Shown: positions 1 to 7,817 of the stretch, piece after piece
How the letters are laid out: each line of letters opens with the position of its first letter
How positions within the stretch are numbered: position 1 is the first letter of the stretch
Assembly: GCA_046598415.1 (NCBI GenBank)
Contig: JBKJIG010000044.1
Coordinates: forward strand, 1-64,000
Source of the DNA: VFJZ01 sp046598415
Lineage (GTDB): Bacteria; Actinomycetota; Thermoleophilia; Gaiellales; F1-60-MAGs149
Direction of reading: 5' to 3'
Length of the DNA: 64,000 bases
The notes under the pieces: model-generated
What the model was told of the DNA's origin: nothing
What the model saw: only the letters and a program-made list of their open reading frames with translations
The model's database searches: none
Program-made: the position numbers and the translations under genes

Positions 1-470
1 GTGACCCGGAAGTTGCCGGCGTGCGCGTCGGTGTGCAGCAGCGAGGGTGGCCCCTGCAGCGCGCCGACGAGGCGCTCGGCGCGCTGGAAGACGCCGCCGT
101 CGACGCCCCGCGCCGTCAACCACGCGAGCGGGTCCCAGGCGGGCGCGCGATCCAGGAAGACGACGCCCGCGCGGTGGAACCCGGCCAGTGCGCGGCCCAT
201 CGCCGCGGGATCGAACGAGCCGTCGGCCGGCGCCTCCTCCCACAGCGACACGACCCAGCCGTCGTGCTCGACCGGTCCCTCGACCGGCGCCGCGATCGGA
301 GCGCCGGCGGCCGCCAGGTCGTACGCGAGCTCGACCAGGTCGGCGCCGCCGCGGTCGACCCGGACGATGCCGGCGGGCGACCGGTAGACGGCACCGCCGG
401 AGGCGCGCAGCAACACGAGCGGGCCTCCCAGCCCGAGCGCCGCCCGCGCGATCGGAGCCAGCTCGCTCAC
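1..470 (-). CDS. Aminoglycoside phosphotransferase-like kinase (3' end outside window)
   Basis: About 156 residues are visible and the protein runs off the left edge of the window. The last visible residues, LLHTDAHAGNFRV, match the HxDxxxxN catalytic loop of the APH/choline kinase fold, with His146, Asp148 and Asn153. This is a soluble ATP-dependent small-molecule kinase by family; the substrate cannot be told. The GTG start at 470 shares 4 bases with the stop of the upstream YigZ-family gene, so the two are probably translationally coupled. The C-terminal lobe with the DxG metal-binding motif lies outside the window, so completeness cannot be judged. Confidence 0.7.
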   Translation of the reverse strand, partial: MSELAPIARAALGLGGPLVLLRASGGAVYRSPAGIVRVDRGGADLVELAYDLAAAGAPIAAPVEGPVEHDGWVVSLWEEAPADGSFDPAAMGRALAGFHRAGVVFLDRAPAWDPLAWLTARGVDGGVFQRAERLVGALQGPPSLLHTDAHAGNFRV

Positions 471-1084
471 GTGTAGATCACCGTCGTGCCGCCGTCCGTG
501 GCGTCCAGCGCGCCGTGGGTCGCATCGCGCAGAGCATCGCGGAAGCGCTCCGCCGCATCGGCCGGCAACGTGAACGTGCACGTCACGGCCTCGTCGTAGG
601 CCTGCTCCAGATCGCGGCCGGCAAACACGGCGATGGTGCGCAGCACCGCCGACGTCTGGTCGTGGTCGTAGCGCACGACGAGGCGCACCGCCGGGGTCGC
701 GTGGCGCACCGGCGCGTCGGCCAGGGCGAGCGCGAGCGCGCCGGAGTAGGCGCGCACCAGACCGCCGATGCCGAGATTGGTGCCGCCGTACCAGCGGATC
801 ACGACGGCCGCGACATCGGCCAGGCCGGTGCCGGCGAGCGTCTGCAGCAGCGGCGCGCCCGCCGACCCCGCCGGCTCGCCCGCGTCGCTGGAGTACGCCG
901 TTCCGTCGTGCAGCCGGAACGCGGGGACGACGTGTGTCGCATCGCGGTGCAGCCGCTCGTGCTCGGCGAAGAACGCCTCCGCCGCGTCGCGCCCCGTCAC
1001 GGGGACGGCGCGGGCTCGGAACCGCGATCCCCGTTCGCGAATGTCGGCCTCGGCCGGACCTGCGAGCGTCCGAAACGCCTCCAC
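467..1084 (-). CDS. YigZ/IMPACT (UPF0029) family protein
   Basis: About 205 residues, the usual length for this family. The hallmark run RWYGGTNLGIGGLVRAYSG sits near the middle, preceded by a typical stretch around HDGTAYSSDAGEPAGSAG. The C-terminal third resembles the DUF1949 domain. The family is related to the eukaryotic translation regulator IMPACT, but the bacterial role is not settled. I chose the GTG at 1084 because it places the family-typical VEAF...ERGSRF segment at the N-terminus; the reading frame stays open further upstream. The stop overlaps the start of the downstream kinase by 4 bases. It is divergent from the RNB nuclease gene. Confidence 0.8.
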   Translation of the reverse strand: MEAFRTLAGPAEADIRERGSRFRARAVPVTGRDAAEAFFAEHERLHRDATHVVPAFRLHDGTAYSSDAGEPAGSAGAPLLQTLAGTGLADVAAVVIRWYGGTNLGIGGLVRAYSGALALALADAPVRHATPAVRLVVRYDHDQTSAVLRTIAVFAGRDLEQAYDEAVTCTFTLPADAAERFRDALRDATHGALDATDGGTTVIYT

Positions 1085-1102
1085 GGCGGCGACAATACCC
1101 GC

Positions 1103-2496
1103 ATGAGCACTCTCGAAGGACCGATCGCGCCGGCCCTGCCGACCGGGCACCGGCACTGACCCGCCGCTTCCACGACCGCGACGGGGTCTCGCCGGCGCTG
1201 GCGGCGAGCTTCGCCGCCGTCCGGGCCGAGCTGCACATCGCCGGGCCGTTTCCCGATGCCGTCGAGGAGGCGGCGCGGGCCGCAGCCGCCCGCGGCCCCG
1301 CGCCGGCCGACCGCGTCGACCGCACCGACCTGCCATTCGTCACGATCGACCCGCCGGGCAGCAACGACCTCGACCAGGCGCTGCACCTGACCGAGCACGG
1401 TGACGGCCTCCGCGTGTACTACGCGATCGCCGACATCGGCGCGTTCGCCGAGCGCGGCGGCGTCATCGAGGAGGAGGCCTGGCAGCGCGGCGTGACCGCG
1501 TACGGGCCCGACTACAAGACGCCGGTCTACCCGCCGGCCCTGTCGGAGGGCGCGGCTAGCCTGCTGCCCGGTGGCCCGCGGCCGGCGTTCCTGTTCACCG
1601 CCGACCTCGACGCGATCGGCGAGGGCGTCGCCTTCTCGGTCGTGCGGGCGATGGTGGAGAGCCGGCGCAAGCTCACCTACGCCGAGGCGCAGCGCGAGGG
1701 GATGCCGCTGCTGGAGCGCCTCGGCACGCTGCGCGAGGCTCGCGCGAACCTGCGGGGCGCCACGCGGCTCGACCTGCCCGCGCAGGAGGTGGTGCCCGAC
1801 GACGGCAACCGGTGCGGCTTCCGTCTGCACTGGGAGGAGCGGCTGCCGGTCGAGGACTGGAACGCGCACGTGTCGCTGCTGGTCGGCATGGGCGCGGCCG
1901 AGCAGATGCTCGCGCACGGCCTCGGCCTGCTGCGGGTGATGGACGCGCCCGATCCCGAGCGGCTGGCGGCGGCGCAGGCGGCCGCTGCGAAGCTGCAGGC
2001 CGTCGCCGCGCTGACCGCCATGCGCCACGCGATGGGACGCGCGCGGTACGCGTTCTTCGACGGCAAGCCGCCCGAGGAGGCCGCGCACTACGCGCTGGCC
2101 GCGCCCTACGCCCACGTGACGGCGCCGATGCGGCGGCTCTGCGACCGCTACGTGCTCGAACTGCTCGCCGACGGGCCGGATGTGGAGCTGCGCGCGTCGC
2201 TCGCCGGGCTGCCCGAGACGATGGCGAAGGCCGAGGCCCGGGCCGGCCGCCTGGAGCGTGAGCTGATCGACGCCACGGAGGCCGGCACGCTCGCCGACCG
2301 CATCGGCGAACGGTTCACCGCGGTGGTGCTCTCGTCCGACGACCGCGGCGCCCAGATCCAGATCGAGCAGCCGCCGGTGATCGCCCGGCTCGACACGCCG
2401 GCCACGCCCGGGCAGGCGCTCGAGGTGACGCTCGTCGCCGCCGATCCGGCCACGCGAGCGATCACGTTTCGAGCTGGCACTCAAGCTCCGGCATGA
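1103..2496 (+). CDS. RNB-domain exoribonuclease (RNase II/R type), start region apparently frameshifted
   Basis: A 3'-5' exoribonuclease of the RNase II/R superfamily. The catalytic RNB signature is seen as TIDPPGSNDLDQAL followed by YYAIADIGAF, and later APMRRLCDRYV. The domain-bearing frame has no ATG, GTG or TTG between 937 and the catalytic motif. A well placed ATG at 1103 (MSTLEGPIAP...) lies in the neighbouring frame and stops at 1159. One missing base in the GGG run at 1145-1147 would join the two into a protein of about 464 residues. I therefore give the joined span. The cold-shock and S1 domains of full RNase R are absent, as in shorter actinobacterial RNB proteins. Confidence 0.7.
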
Positions 2497-2653
2497 TTCA
2501 ACCGATTCAGCAGTTGCAAGTCCGCCGGAGCTCACGCGTCCCCTCGCTCCTATCGACTCCGGCGGTCGGGAAGCCCAAGCCCTTCCCCCATCCCCACCCG
2601 AGGCCGGCGCGTCGCCCCCACGACCGCCGGCCTCAGGCCTGTCCTGGGCCGGG
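2497..2653. other. Intergenic gap between convergent genes
   Basis: 157 bases between the RNB nuclease and the FGGY kinase, which converge here. A short CCGGCC/GGCCGG inverted repeat lies near 2630-2655 and may act as a weak terminator. Nothing else is recognised. Confidence 0.3.
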
Positions 2654-4165
2654 CTACCGGGTGAAGACGGGTCGCAGGGCGTCGTAGACCGCCCGGTAGC
2701 GCGCGTACGCCTCGTCGTAGACGGCGGTGTTGGCGGGGTCGGGCTGCAGCGCCGCGCCGCCCTGGCGCGACATGGCCGCGGCCGCGGCCGCGACCGTCGG
2801 GTAGGCGCCGGCTCCGGCTGCGGCCAGCATGGCGGCACCGCGGGCGGTGGTCTCGACGTCGGCCGCGGCGGCGACCGGCAGGCCGGTCACGTCTGCGCGG
2901 ATCTGCCGCCACAGCCGCGATCGCGCGCCGCCGGCGACGCACACGATCTCGCGTGGCTCGAGGCCCGACGAGCGCATCGCGGCGAGGATGTCGCGCAGCG
3001 CGTACGCCGAGCCCTCGAGCAGCGAGCGCAGCAGGTGCGCACGCGTGTGCGCCGGGGTCAGCCCGTACCAGACGGCACGCGCGTCGGCGTTCCACTCGGG
3101 AGCCATCGCGCCCATCAGGCACGGCAGCCAGATGGCTCCCTCCGACCCGGCGGGCGCCTGGCCGGCGAGCTCGTTCAGCAGCTCGTACACGTCGACGCGC
3201 TCCTCGCCCGCCCGATCGAGCTCCTCGCGGCCGAGGTGGTCGCGGAACCAGCGGTAGGCGCCGCCGGACACGAAGCCCGGGTTCTCGAGCAGCCACGTCT
3301 CGGGGTCGGCGTGCGGGTGCAGCTCGACGAGCCGCGTGGGATCGAACACCGGCTCGGACGTGACGGCGCAGATCGGCTCCGCCGTGCCGATCACGTCGCA
3401 GACGGCGCCCGGGTCGACGACGCCGGCGCCGAGCGTCGCGGCCATCTCGTCGCCGCAGCCGCACACCACCAGCACGCCGGCATCGAGCCCTGTCGCCTCG
3501 CGCAGCCAGGGCGCGATGGTGCCGAGCACGCCGTGCGGCGCGACCACCGGCGCGAGCTGCGCGGGGTCGATGCCGAATGCCTGGCAGATGCCCTCGTGCC
3601 AGTCGCGGGCGCGGACGTCGACCAGCATCGAGCTGGAGGCGTTGGACGCGTCGACGCCGTACGCGCCGGACGCCGCGTGCGCAACGAACGAGCCGGGCAG
3701 GAGGAACCGTGCGGTCCGCGCGAACACCTCGGGCTCGCGCTCCCGGATCCAGGCGATCTTCGCACCGACGTGGCCGCCGTCCAGATTGCAGCCGGTCGTC
3801 TCGTAGAGGTGTTCGGGGTCGACGCGCTCGGCCAGGGCGTCGCACACCTCGTCGCCGCGCCGGTCCATCCAGATGATCGCATCGCGCAGCGGCTCGCCCG
3901 CCTCGTCGACGCACACCAGGCCGTCCAGCTGCGCGGCGAACGACAGCGCCACGATGCGCGAGCGATCGACGCCGGCGGTCGCCTCGGCGATGGTGCGGCT
4001 GAGGGCCGCCAGCCACGCGCGCGGATCCTGCTCGGCCCAGCCGGGCCGCGGGTAGAGCACGTCGTAGCCCTCGTAGGCGACGGCGAGCATCTCGCCCTGG
4101 ATGTCGATCAGCTGCGCGCAGGTGCCCTGCGATCCGACGTCGATGCCGAGCACCAGGTCGCTCAT
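2654..4165 (-). CDS. FGGY-family carbohydrate kinase (xylulokinase-like)
   Basis: 503 residues, full length for an FGGY kinase. The N-terminal ATP-binding lobe begins GIDVGSQGTCAQ, and the second lobe carries GCGDEMAATLGAGV and the VCVAGGARSRLW phosphate-binding segment. The family phosphorylates sugars or polyols with ATP in the cytoplasm; xylulokinase-like members act on ketopentoses, but the exact substrate is not readable here. The ATG at 4165 overlaps the stop of the GntR regulator by 4 bases. Together with the zinc dehydrogenase upstream, this suggests oxidation of a polyol to a ketose followed by phosphorylation. Confidence 0.88.
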   Translation of the reverse strand: MSDLVLGIDVGSQGTCAQLIDIQGEMLAVAYEGYDVLYPRPGWAEQDPRAWLAALSRTIAEATAGVDRSRIVALSFAAQLDGLVCVDEAGEPLRDAIIWMDRRGDEVCDALAERVDPEHLYETTGCNLDGGHVGAKIAWIREREPEVFARTARFLLPGSFVAHAASGAYGVDASNASSSMLVDVRARDWHEGICQAFGIDPAQLAPVVAPHGVLGTIAPWLREATGLDAGVLVVCGCGDEMAATLGAGVVDPGAVCDVIGTAEPICAVTSEPVFDPTRLVELHPHADPETWLLENPGFVSGGAYRWFRDHLGREELDRAGEERVDVYELLNELAGQAPAGSEGAIWLPCLMGAMAPEWNADARAVWYGLTPAHTRAHLLRSLLEGSAYALRDILAAMRSSGLEPREIVCVAGGARSRLWRQIRADVTGLPVAAAADVETTARGAAMLAAAGAGAYPTVAAAAAAMSRQGGAALQPDPANTAVYDEAYARYRAVYDALRPVFTR

Positions 4166-4833
4166 GCCGGCCCCCGGCGATAGACGGTGAAGTCGAACGC
4201 GTCAGCTACGTGGTACTCCTGCGCGGCCGCCAGCGCGGCGTCGGCCTCGTCGTAGTCGACCTGCCGCAGCTCGAGCAGCGGCGCGCCCTCCGCGACCCCG
4301 AGCGCGCCGGCCAGGAACGCGTCGGCGGTGACCGGCCGCAGCGTCGCGACGCCATGGTTGATGGCCGCGCCGAAGGCGGCATACAGCGACTCGCCGTCCA
4401 CCGGGGTGCCGGGGCGGACGTAGTCGACCGAGTACACGACCGGGCGGCCGTCGGCGGTGCGGATGCGGCGGAGGACGAGCGCCTGCTCGATGCCGAGCGC
4501 CTCGGTCACCCAGGCGGGCGCGGGCTCCTCTGCCACCGTCCGCGCCAGCGTCCCCGGTTCCTGCCCGAACGACGCGATCACGTCGGTGACGCCGGCGTTG
4601 CGCTCGAGGTTGTTGCGCGGCAGCGGCCGGCCCGTGACGTACGTGCCGGAGCCGTGCACGCGCCGCACCAGGCCCTCGTCCTCGAGCGCGCGCAGGGCGT
4701 CGCGCAGCGTCGGGCGCGAGATGCCGAGCGTCCGCGCCAGATCGGGCTCCGACGGCAGTCGCTCGCCCGGCGCGCGGGTGCCGTCGACGATCGCGGTGCG
4801 CAGCTCGTCGACCACCTGGCCGACGGCCGTCAT
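4162..4833 (-). CDS. GntR-family transcriptional regulator (HutC/UTRA type)
   Basis: 223 residues. The N-terminal winged helix-turn-helix shows the GntR pattern RLPSEPDLARTLGISRPTLR followed by the wing segment HGSGTYV near residues 60-66. The C-terminal part is an effector domain of UTRA type, which normally binds a small metabolite. It sits between the kinase and the dehydrogenase with 4-base overlaps on both sides, so it is made from the same transcript and probably autoregulates. A perfect 15-bp palindrome in front of the operon (5892-5906) is the obvious binding site. It is probably a repressor released by the pathway substrate or a phosphorylated intermediate. Confidence 0.88.
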   Translation of the reverse strand: MTAVGQVVDELRTAIVDGTRAPGERLPSEPDLARTLGISRPTLRDALRALEDEGLVRRVHGSGTYVTGRPLPRNNLERNAGVTDVIASFGQEPGTLARTVAEEPAPAWVTEALGIEQALVLRRIRTADGRPVVYSVDYVRPGTPVDGESLYAAFGAAINHGVATLRPVTADAFLAGALGVAEGAPLLELRQVDYDEADAALAAAQEYHVADAFDFTVYRRGPA

Positions 4834-5879
4834 GGCTGGACGACGACCTTCAGCACCTCGCCCGCGCGGATCCGGTCGAAGGCCGCGGGCGCCTCGTCGA
4901 GCGAGATCACCTCGCTGACGACGCCGCGGATGCCGCCCTCGTCGCGGGCCAGCATGTCGAGCGCCTGCACCTGGTCGCGGTAGCGCGACGCGTACGAGCC
5001 GTGCACCTGCACCTCCTGATAGTGCAGGATGTTGGATGGGAAGCGCATGTGCGTCGTGCCCTTCGGCAGGCCGCCGAAGAACAGCACCCGGGCCCGCGGC
5101 GCGGCCATCTCCATCGCCTGCTCCTGCGCCTTGTCGGACGAGCACGCGACGATGACGACGTCGGCACCGAAGTCGTCGGTGGCCTTGCGCACGGCCGCGA
5201 TGCCGGCGTCGCCGGTAACGTCGAGGTAGTCCATCCGGTCGGCGCCGAGCACGCCGTCGGCGAGCGTCAGGCGGTTGGCGGCCGTCTCCAGCAGCAGCAC
5301 CTGCGCGGCGCCCTGGGCGCGGGCCAGCGCGCAGTGGGCGATGCCGACCGGGCCGGCGCCGATCACCGCGACGGTCTGGTCGAGGCCGATGCCGATGTCC
5401 TTGTGGCCGCAGATGGCGTCGGACAGCGGATCGGTGAAGGTGGCGTGGGCGGGCGAGAGGCCTTCGGGGATCTTGAAGAGGCCCTTGCAGGCGACCTCGG
5501 GGATCGCGACGTATTCGGCGTAGGCACCCTGGAAGTCGAAGCCCATCAGCTGGTAGTGCAGGCAGATGTGCTCGTTGCCGCTGCGGCACAGGCGGCAGCG
5601 GCCGCAGTACAGGGTCGAGATGCAGTGCACCGCGTCGCCGACGGCGACGTGACGGGCGTCGTGGGCGTCGGGCCCGATCTCGATCACCTCGCCGGAGATC
5701 TCGTGGCCGAGCACCCAGGGCGCCTCGATGCGGCGGTCGCCGTTGAAGAACACCCGGACGTCCGTGCCGCAGATGCCGGTCGCCGTCACCCGCAGGAGCA
5801 CGCCGTCGCTGGGGCACACCGGGTCGGGGACGGTGCCGAGGGTCATCTTGCCGGGCCCTTGCCAGATCGCTGCGCGCAA
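4830..5879 (-). CDS. Zinc-dependent alcohol/polyol dehydrogenase (sorbitol/threonine dehydrogenase type)
   Basis: 349 residues when started at the TTG at 5879, which gives the family-typical N-terminus LRAAIWQGPGKMTLG. The medium-chain dehydrogenase features are GICGTD (catalytic zinc cysteine), LGHEISGEV, the structural zinc cluster YCGRCRLCRSGNEHIC, and the Rossmann motif VIGAGPVGIAHC. The enzyme should oxidise a secondary alcohol with NAD(P)+. The frame is open further upstream to 5996, but that would run across the operator and into the divergent gene, so the shorter start is preferred. First gene of a three-gene operon with the GntR regulator and FGGY kinase. Confidence 0.87.
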   Translation of the reverse strand: MRAAIWQGPGKMTLGTVPDPVCPSDGVLLRVTATGICGTDVRVFFNGDRRIEAPWVLGHEISGEVIEIGPDAHDARHVAVGDAVHCISTLYCGRCRLCRSGNEHICLHYQLMGFDFQGAYAEYVAIPEVACKGLFKIPEGLSPAHATFTDPLSDAICGHKDIGIGLDQTVAVIGAGPVGIAHCALARAQGAAQVLLLETAANRLTLADGVLGADRMDYLDVTGDAGIAAVRKATDDFGADVVIVACSSDKAQEQAMEMAAPRARVLFFGGLPKGTTHMRFPSNILHYQEVQVHGSYASRYRDQVQALDMLARDEGGIRGVVSEVISLDEAPAAFDRIRAGEVLKVVVQP

Positions 5880-5891
5880 CGCCTCAACTCC

Positions 5892-5906
5892 AGTTGTCGG
5901 ACAACT
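5892..5906. promoter_or_regulatory. Perfect palindromic operator, likely GntR binding site
   Basis: AGTTGTCGGACAACT: two perfect 7-base arms around one central base. The core TTGTCnGACAA matches the general GntR/FadR-type operator pattern. It lies 13 bases before the dehydrogenase start and 28 bases before the divergent TIM-barrel gene, so one bound dimer could control both directions. The partner is inferred from proximity to the GntR gene at 4162-4833. Confidence 0.75.
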
Positions 5907-5934
5907 TGCCGCCCGGGACATTACACTCTCCGGC

Positions 5935-6597
5935 ATGTCCGAGTTCATCTTCATGCTCACGCGCAACGACGTCACGCTGTCGGATGCCCGCTCCATCTAC
6001 GCCTCGATCGCCGGTACCGGCCTGCGGCACATCGGCTGCAAAGACGTCGGTCTGCCCCAGGACGAGCTCAAGGCCTTCATGGATGAGATCCGTGCGAACG
6101 GCCACACGTCCTACCTCGAGGTCGTCTCCGAGACCGAGGAGGCCACCCTCCGCTCGGCCGAGGTGGCCGCCGCGATCGGCCCCGACTACCTGATCGGCGG
6201 CACCATCATCGAGCCGATCCAGCAGATCCTCGAGGGCACGTCGATCAAGTTCTTCCCGTACGTCGGCGAGATCGTCGGCCACCCGTGCCTGCTGCGCGGC
6301 TCGGTCGAGCGTATCTGCGACGACGCCCGCAAGGCCGAGGCGGCAGGCGTCGACGGCATCAACCTGCTCGCGTACCGGTACGACGGCGACGTGCCGGCGC
6401 TCGTCCGCGCCGTCTCGGAGGCGACCACGCTGCCGCTCATCTGCGCCGGCTCGGTCGACTCCGTGGCCCGCATCGAGGAGCTCCGCGACCTCGGCGTCTG
6501 GGCGTTCACGATCGGCACCGCCGCCCTCGACGGCGTGATCGTCGAGGGCGCGCCGCTCTCCGAGCAGCTCAGCGCCACGCTCGCCGCCGCCGGCTAG
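5935..6597 (+). CDS. TIM-barrel protein of unknown function, polyol-locus partner
   Basis: 220 residues. The C-terminal part has the pattern ICAGSVDSVARIEELRDLG followed by AFTIGTAALDG, the phosphate-binding ends of strands 7 and 8 in HisA/NanE/KDPG-aldolase-like barrels. Earlier strands end in GCKDVGLP and IGGTIIEP. I infer a cytoplasmic enzyme acting on a phosphorylated sugar or acid, perhaps an isomerase, epimerase or aldolase. It is divergent from the dehydrogenase-GntR-kinase operon and shares its operator, so it probably handles a later step of the same pathway. The ATG at 5935 is the clear start. I cannot assign it to a named family with certainty. Confidence 0.72.
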   Translation: MSEFIFMLTRNDVTLSDARSIYASIAGTGLRHIGCKDVGLPQDELKAFMDEIRANGHTSYLEVVSETEEATLRSAEVAAAIGPDYLIGGTIIEPIQQILEGTSIKFFPYVGEIVGHPCLLRGSVERICDDARKAEAAGVDGINLLAYRYDGDVPALVRAVSEATTLPLICAGSVDSVARIEELRDLGVWAFTIGTAALDGVIVEGAPLSEQLSATLAAAG

Positions 6598-6606
6598 CCG
6601 GAGCGG

Positions 6607-6631
6607 GCGGGGGAGCCGTGAGCTCCCCCGC
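6607..6631. terminator. Hairpin between convergent genes
   Basis: Perfect 10-base stem (6607-6616 pairing with 6622-6631) with a 5-base loop. It sits 10 bases past the TIM-barrel stop and just before the end of the opposite secreted protein gene. There is no T-tract. Probable bidirectional terminator. Confidence 0.55.
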
Positions 6632-6640
6632 CGCACTGCG

Positions 6641-7123
6641 CTACGAGTGGTGGATGTGGAACGTGAACCGGAACGACGTCGCGTCGATGGCGTGCAGGTC
6701 CATCGTGCCGGTGACGTCGCGGTACTTGCCAGTGCCGCCGGTGATGGCCAGCACGGAGTCGCCGGCGTCGAGGAACGGGCCCTGCACGACGATCTGGCCG
6801 CCCTTCAGCGAGTTCGTCCACGAGCACTCGAACGCCACGCCGACGACGGTGCGGACGCAGCTGCCCTGATCGGTGCCGACCAGCTTCGTGTTCGTCTTGT
6901 CGAACAGCTCGTTGCCGAAGGCCAGCGTGTCGCCGATCGAGTCTTTGGGCGGGGCGTTGTCGACCGTGGTGTCGGTCGTCGCGCGCTCGACGACCGTGAT
7001 CTTCGAGGCCCGCCGGTCGTTGTCCCTGCCCTTGTGGCCGCCCGCGACGGCCACCGACCCGAGTGCGACGACCGCGGCTGCGCCGACCAGCAGGCCGGCG
7101 ACGAGATTGCGCTTGCTCCTCAC
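6641..7123 (-). CDS. Secreted allene oxide cyclase/dirigent-like beta-barrel protein
   Basis: 160 residues. The N-terminus is a clear signal peptide: a basic MRSKRN start, a hydrophobic run to about residue 27, then AVAGGHKGR. The mature part has motifs of the allene oxide cyclase barrel-like fold: SIGDTLAFGNELFD, the central CVRTV...ECSW pair of cysteines (a possible disulfide), QIVVQGPF and AITGGTGKYRDVTGTM. Bacterial members are exported proteins of unknown function; some act in secondary metabolism. It is monocistronic and ends against a hairpin shared with the convergent TIM-barrel gene. Confidence 0.75.
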   Translation of the reverse strand: MRSKRNLVAGLLVGAAAVVALGSVAVAGGHKGRDNDRRASKITVVERATTDTTVDNAPPKDSIGDTLAFGNELFDKTNTKLVGTDQGSCVRTVVGVAFECSWTNSLKGGQIVVQGPFLDAGDSVLAITGGTGKYRDVTGTMDLHAIDATSFRFTFHIHHS

Positions 7124-7193
7124 GTTTCCCCCTCATGTCCGTGGTGCGGGGACGACTCTACTCTGATGCCGCGAATACGTCGAGAAACGCGAG

Positions 7194-7817
7194 TCAGCGG
7201 GCGATGATCACGTGCGTCACGCCGGGGCCATGCATGCCCAGGATGAGCTTCTTCTCGATATCGGCCGTTCGGCTCGGGCCGCTCTGGAACGCGGCCATCG
7301 AGCTGGCGGGCAGCCGCCGCAGCGCCTCGGACAGGCCGCCCACGAGGTTGGCTGAGTCGACCACGCAGACGTGGCGCGGCGCGATCAGCGCGGCGGCCCG
7401 GCCGGCCAGCGCCGTCGTCACGATCGAGCCGGTGGCAGCGACGGCGAGCGCGCAGCCCGTGACGGTCGCCTCGAGCGCGCCCAGTCGCTCGCGGTCGCCG
7501 AACACCTCGGCGTAGGGCGCCGCGTCGATGCCCGTCGCGGCCAGCGCCTGGCGCACCGGCTCCAGGTACGGGCCGAGGTCGTCGGCCAGCGCCACGCGAC
7601 GGTCGTCGCCGAGGGCCGCCACGACCGCGGCGGCGACCACGTCCGGCTCGCACCGCTCGCACGTTCCCTGCACGGCCTCGAGCTCGAACTGGAACCGCTG
7701 GTAGAGCTCGTCGCCGTCCCGCAGCTCGGTATGCACCGCCGGCAGGGTCGTCACGTCGGGCAGGGCCGGGCCGGGGTTCGCCGCCGCCAGGCGGGCGAGG
7801 AACGCCTCGCGCTCCAT
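7194..7817 (-). CDS. lutC: LutC-like LUD-domain protein, lactate utilisation
   Basis: 207 residues with the LUD (YkgG/LutC) fold. Motifs such as CALAVAATGSIVTTALAGR and the C-terminal MHGPGVTHVIIA, which corresponds to the usual HGPxxxxxx(I/V)L end of LutC, are visible. LutC is the third component of the LutABC complex that oxidises L-lactate to pyruvate. Its ATG at 7817 overlaps the LutB stop by 4 bases, giving the order lutA-lutB-lutC. Family membership is clear; the substrate is inferred from the family. Confidence 0.87.
   Translation of the reverse strand: MEREAFLARLAAANPGPALPDVTTLPAVHTELRDGDELYQRFQFELEAVQGTCERCEPDVVAAAVVAALGDDRRVALADDLGPYLEPVRQALAATGIDAAPYAEVFGDRERLGALEATVTGCALAVAATGSIVTTALAGRAAALIAPRHVCVVDSANLVGGLSEALRRLPASSMAAFQSGPSRTADIEKKLILGMHGPGVTHVIIAR

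Noticed and set aside
997..2838. A 613-codon open frame on the minus strand
   Set aside because: Antisense to the RNB nuclease and running into the FGGY kinase; no family-like motifs, typical of antisense frames in GC-rich DNA.
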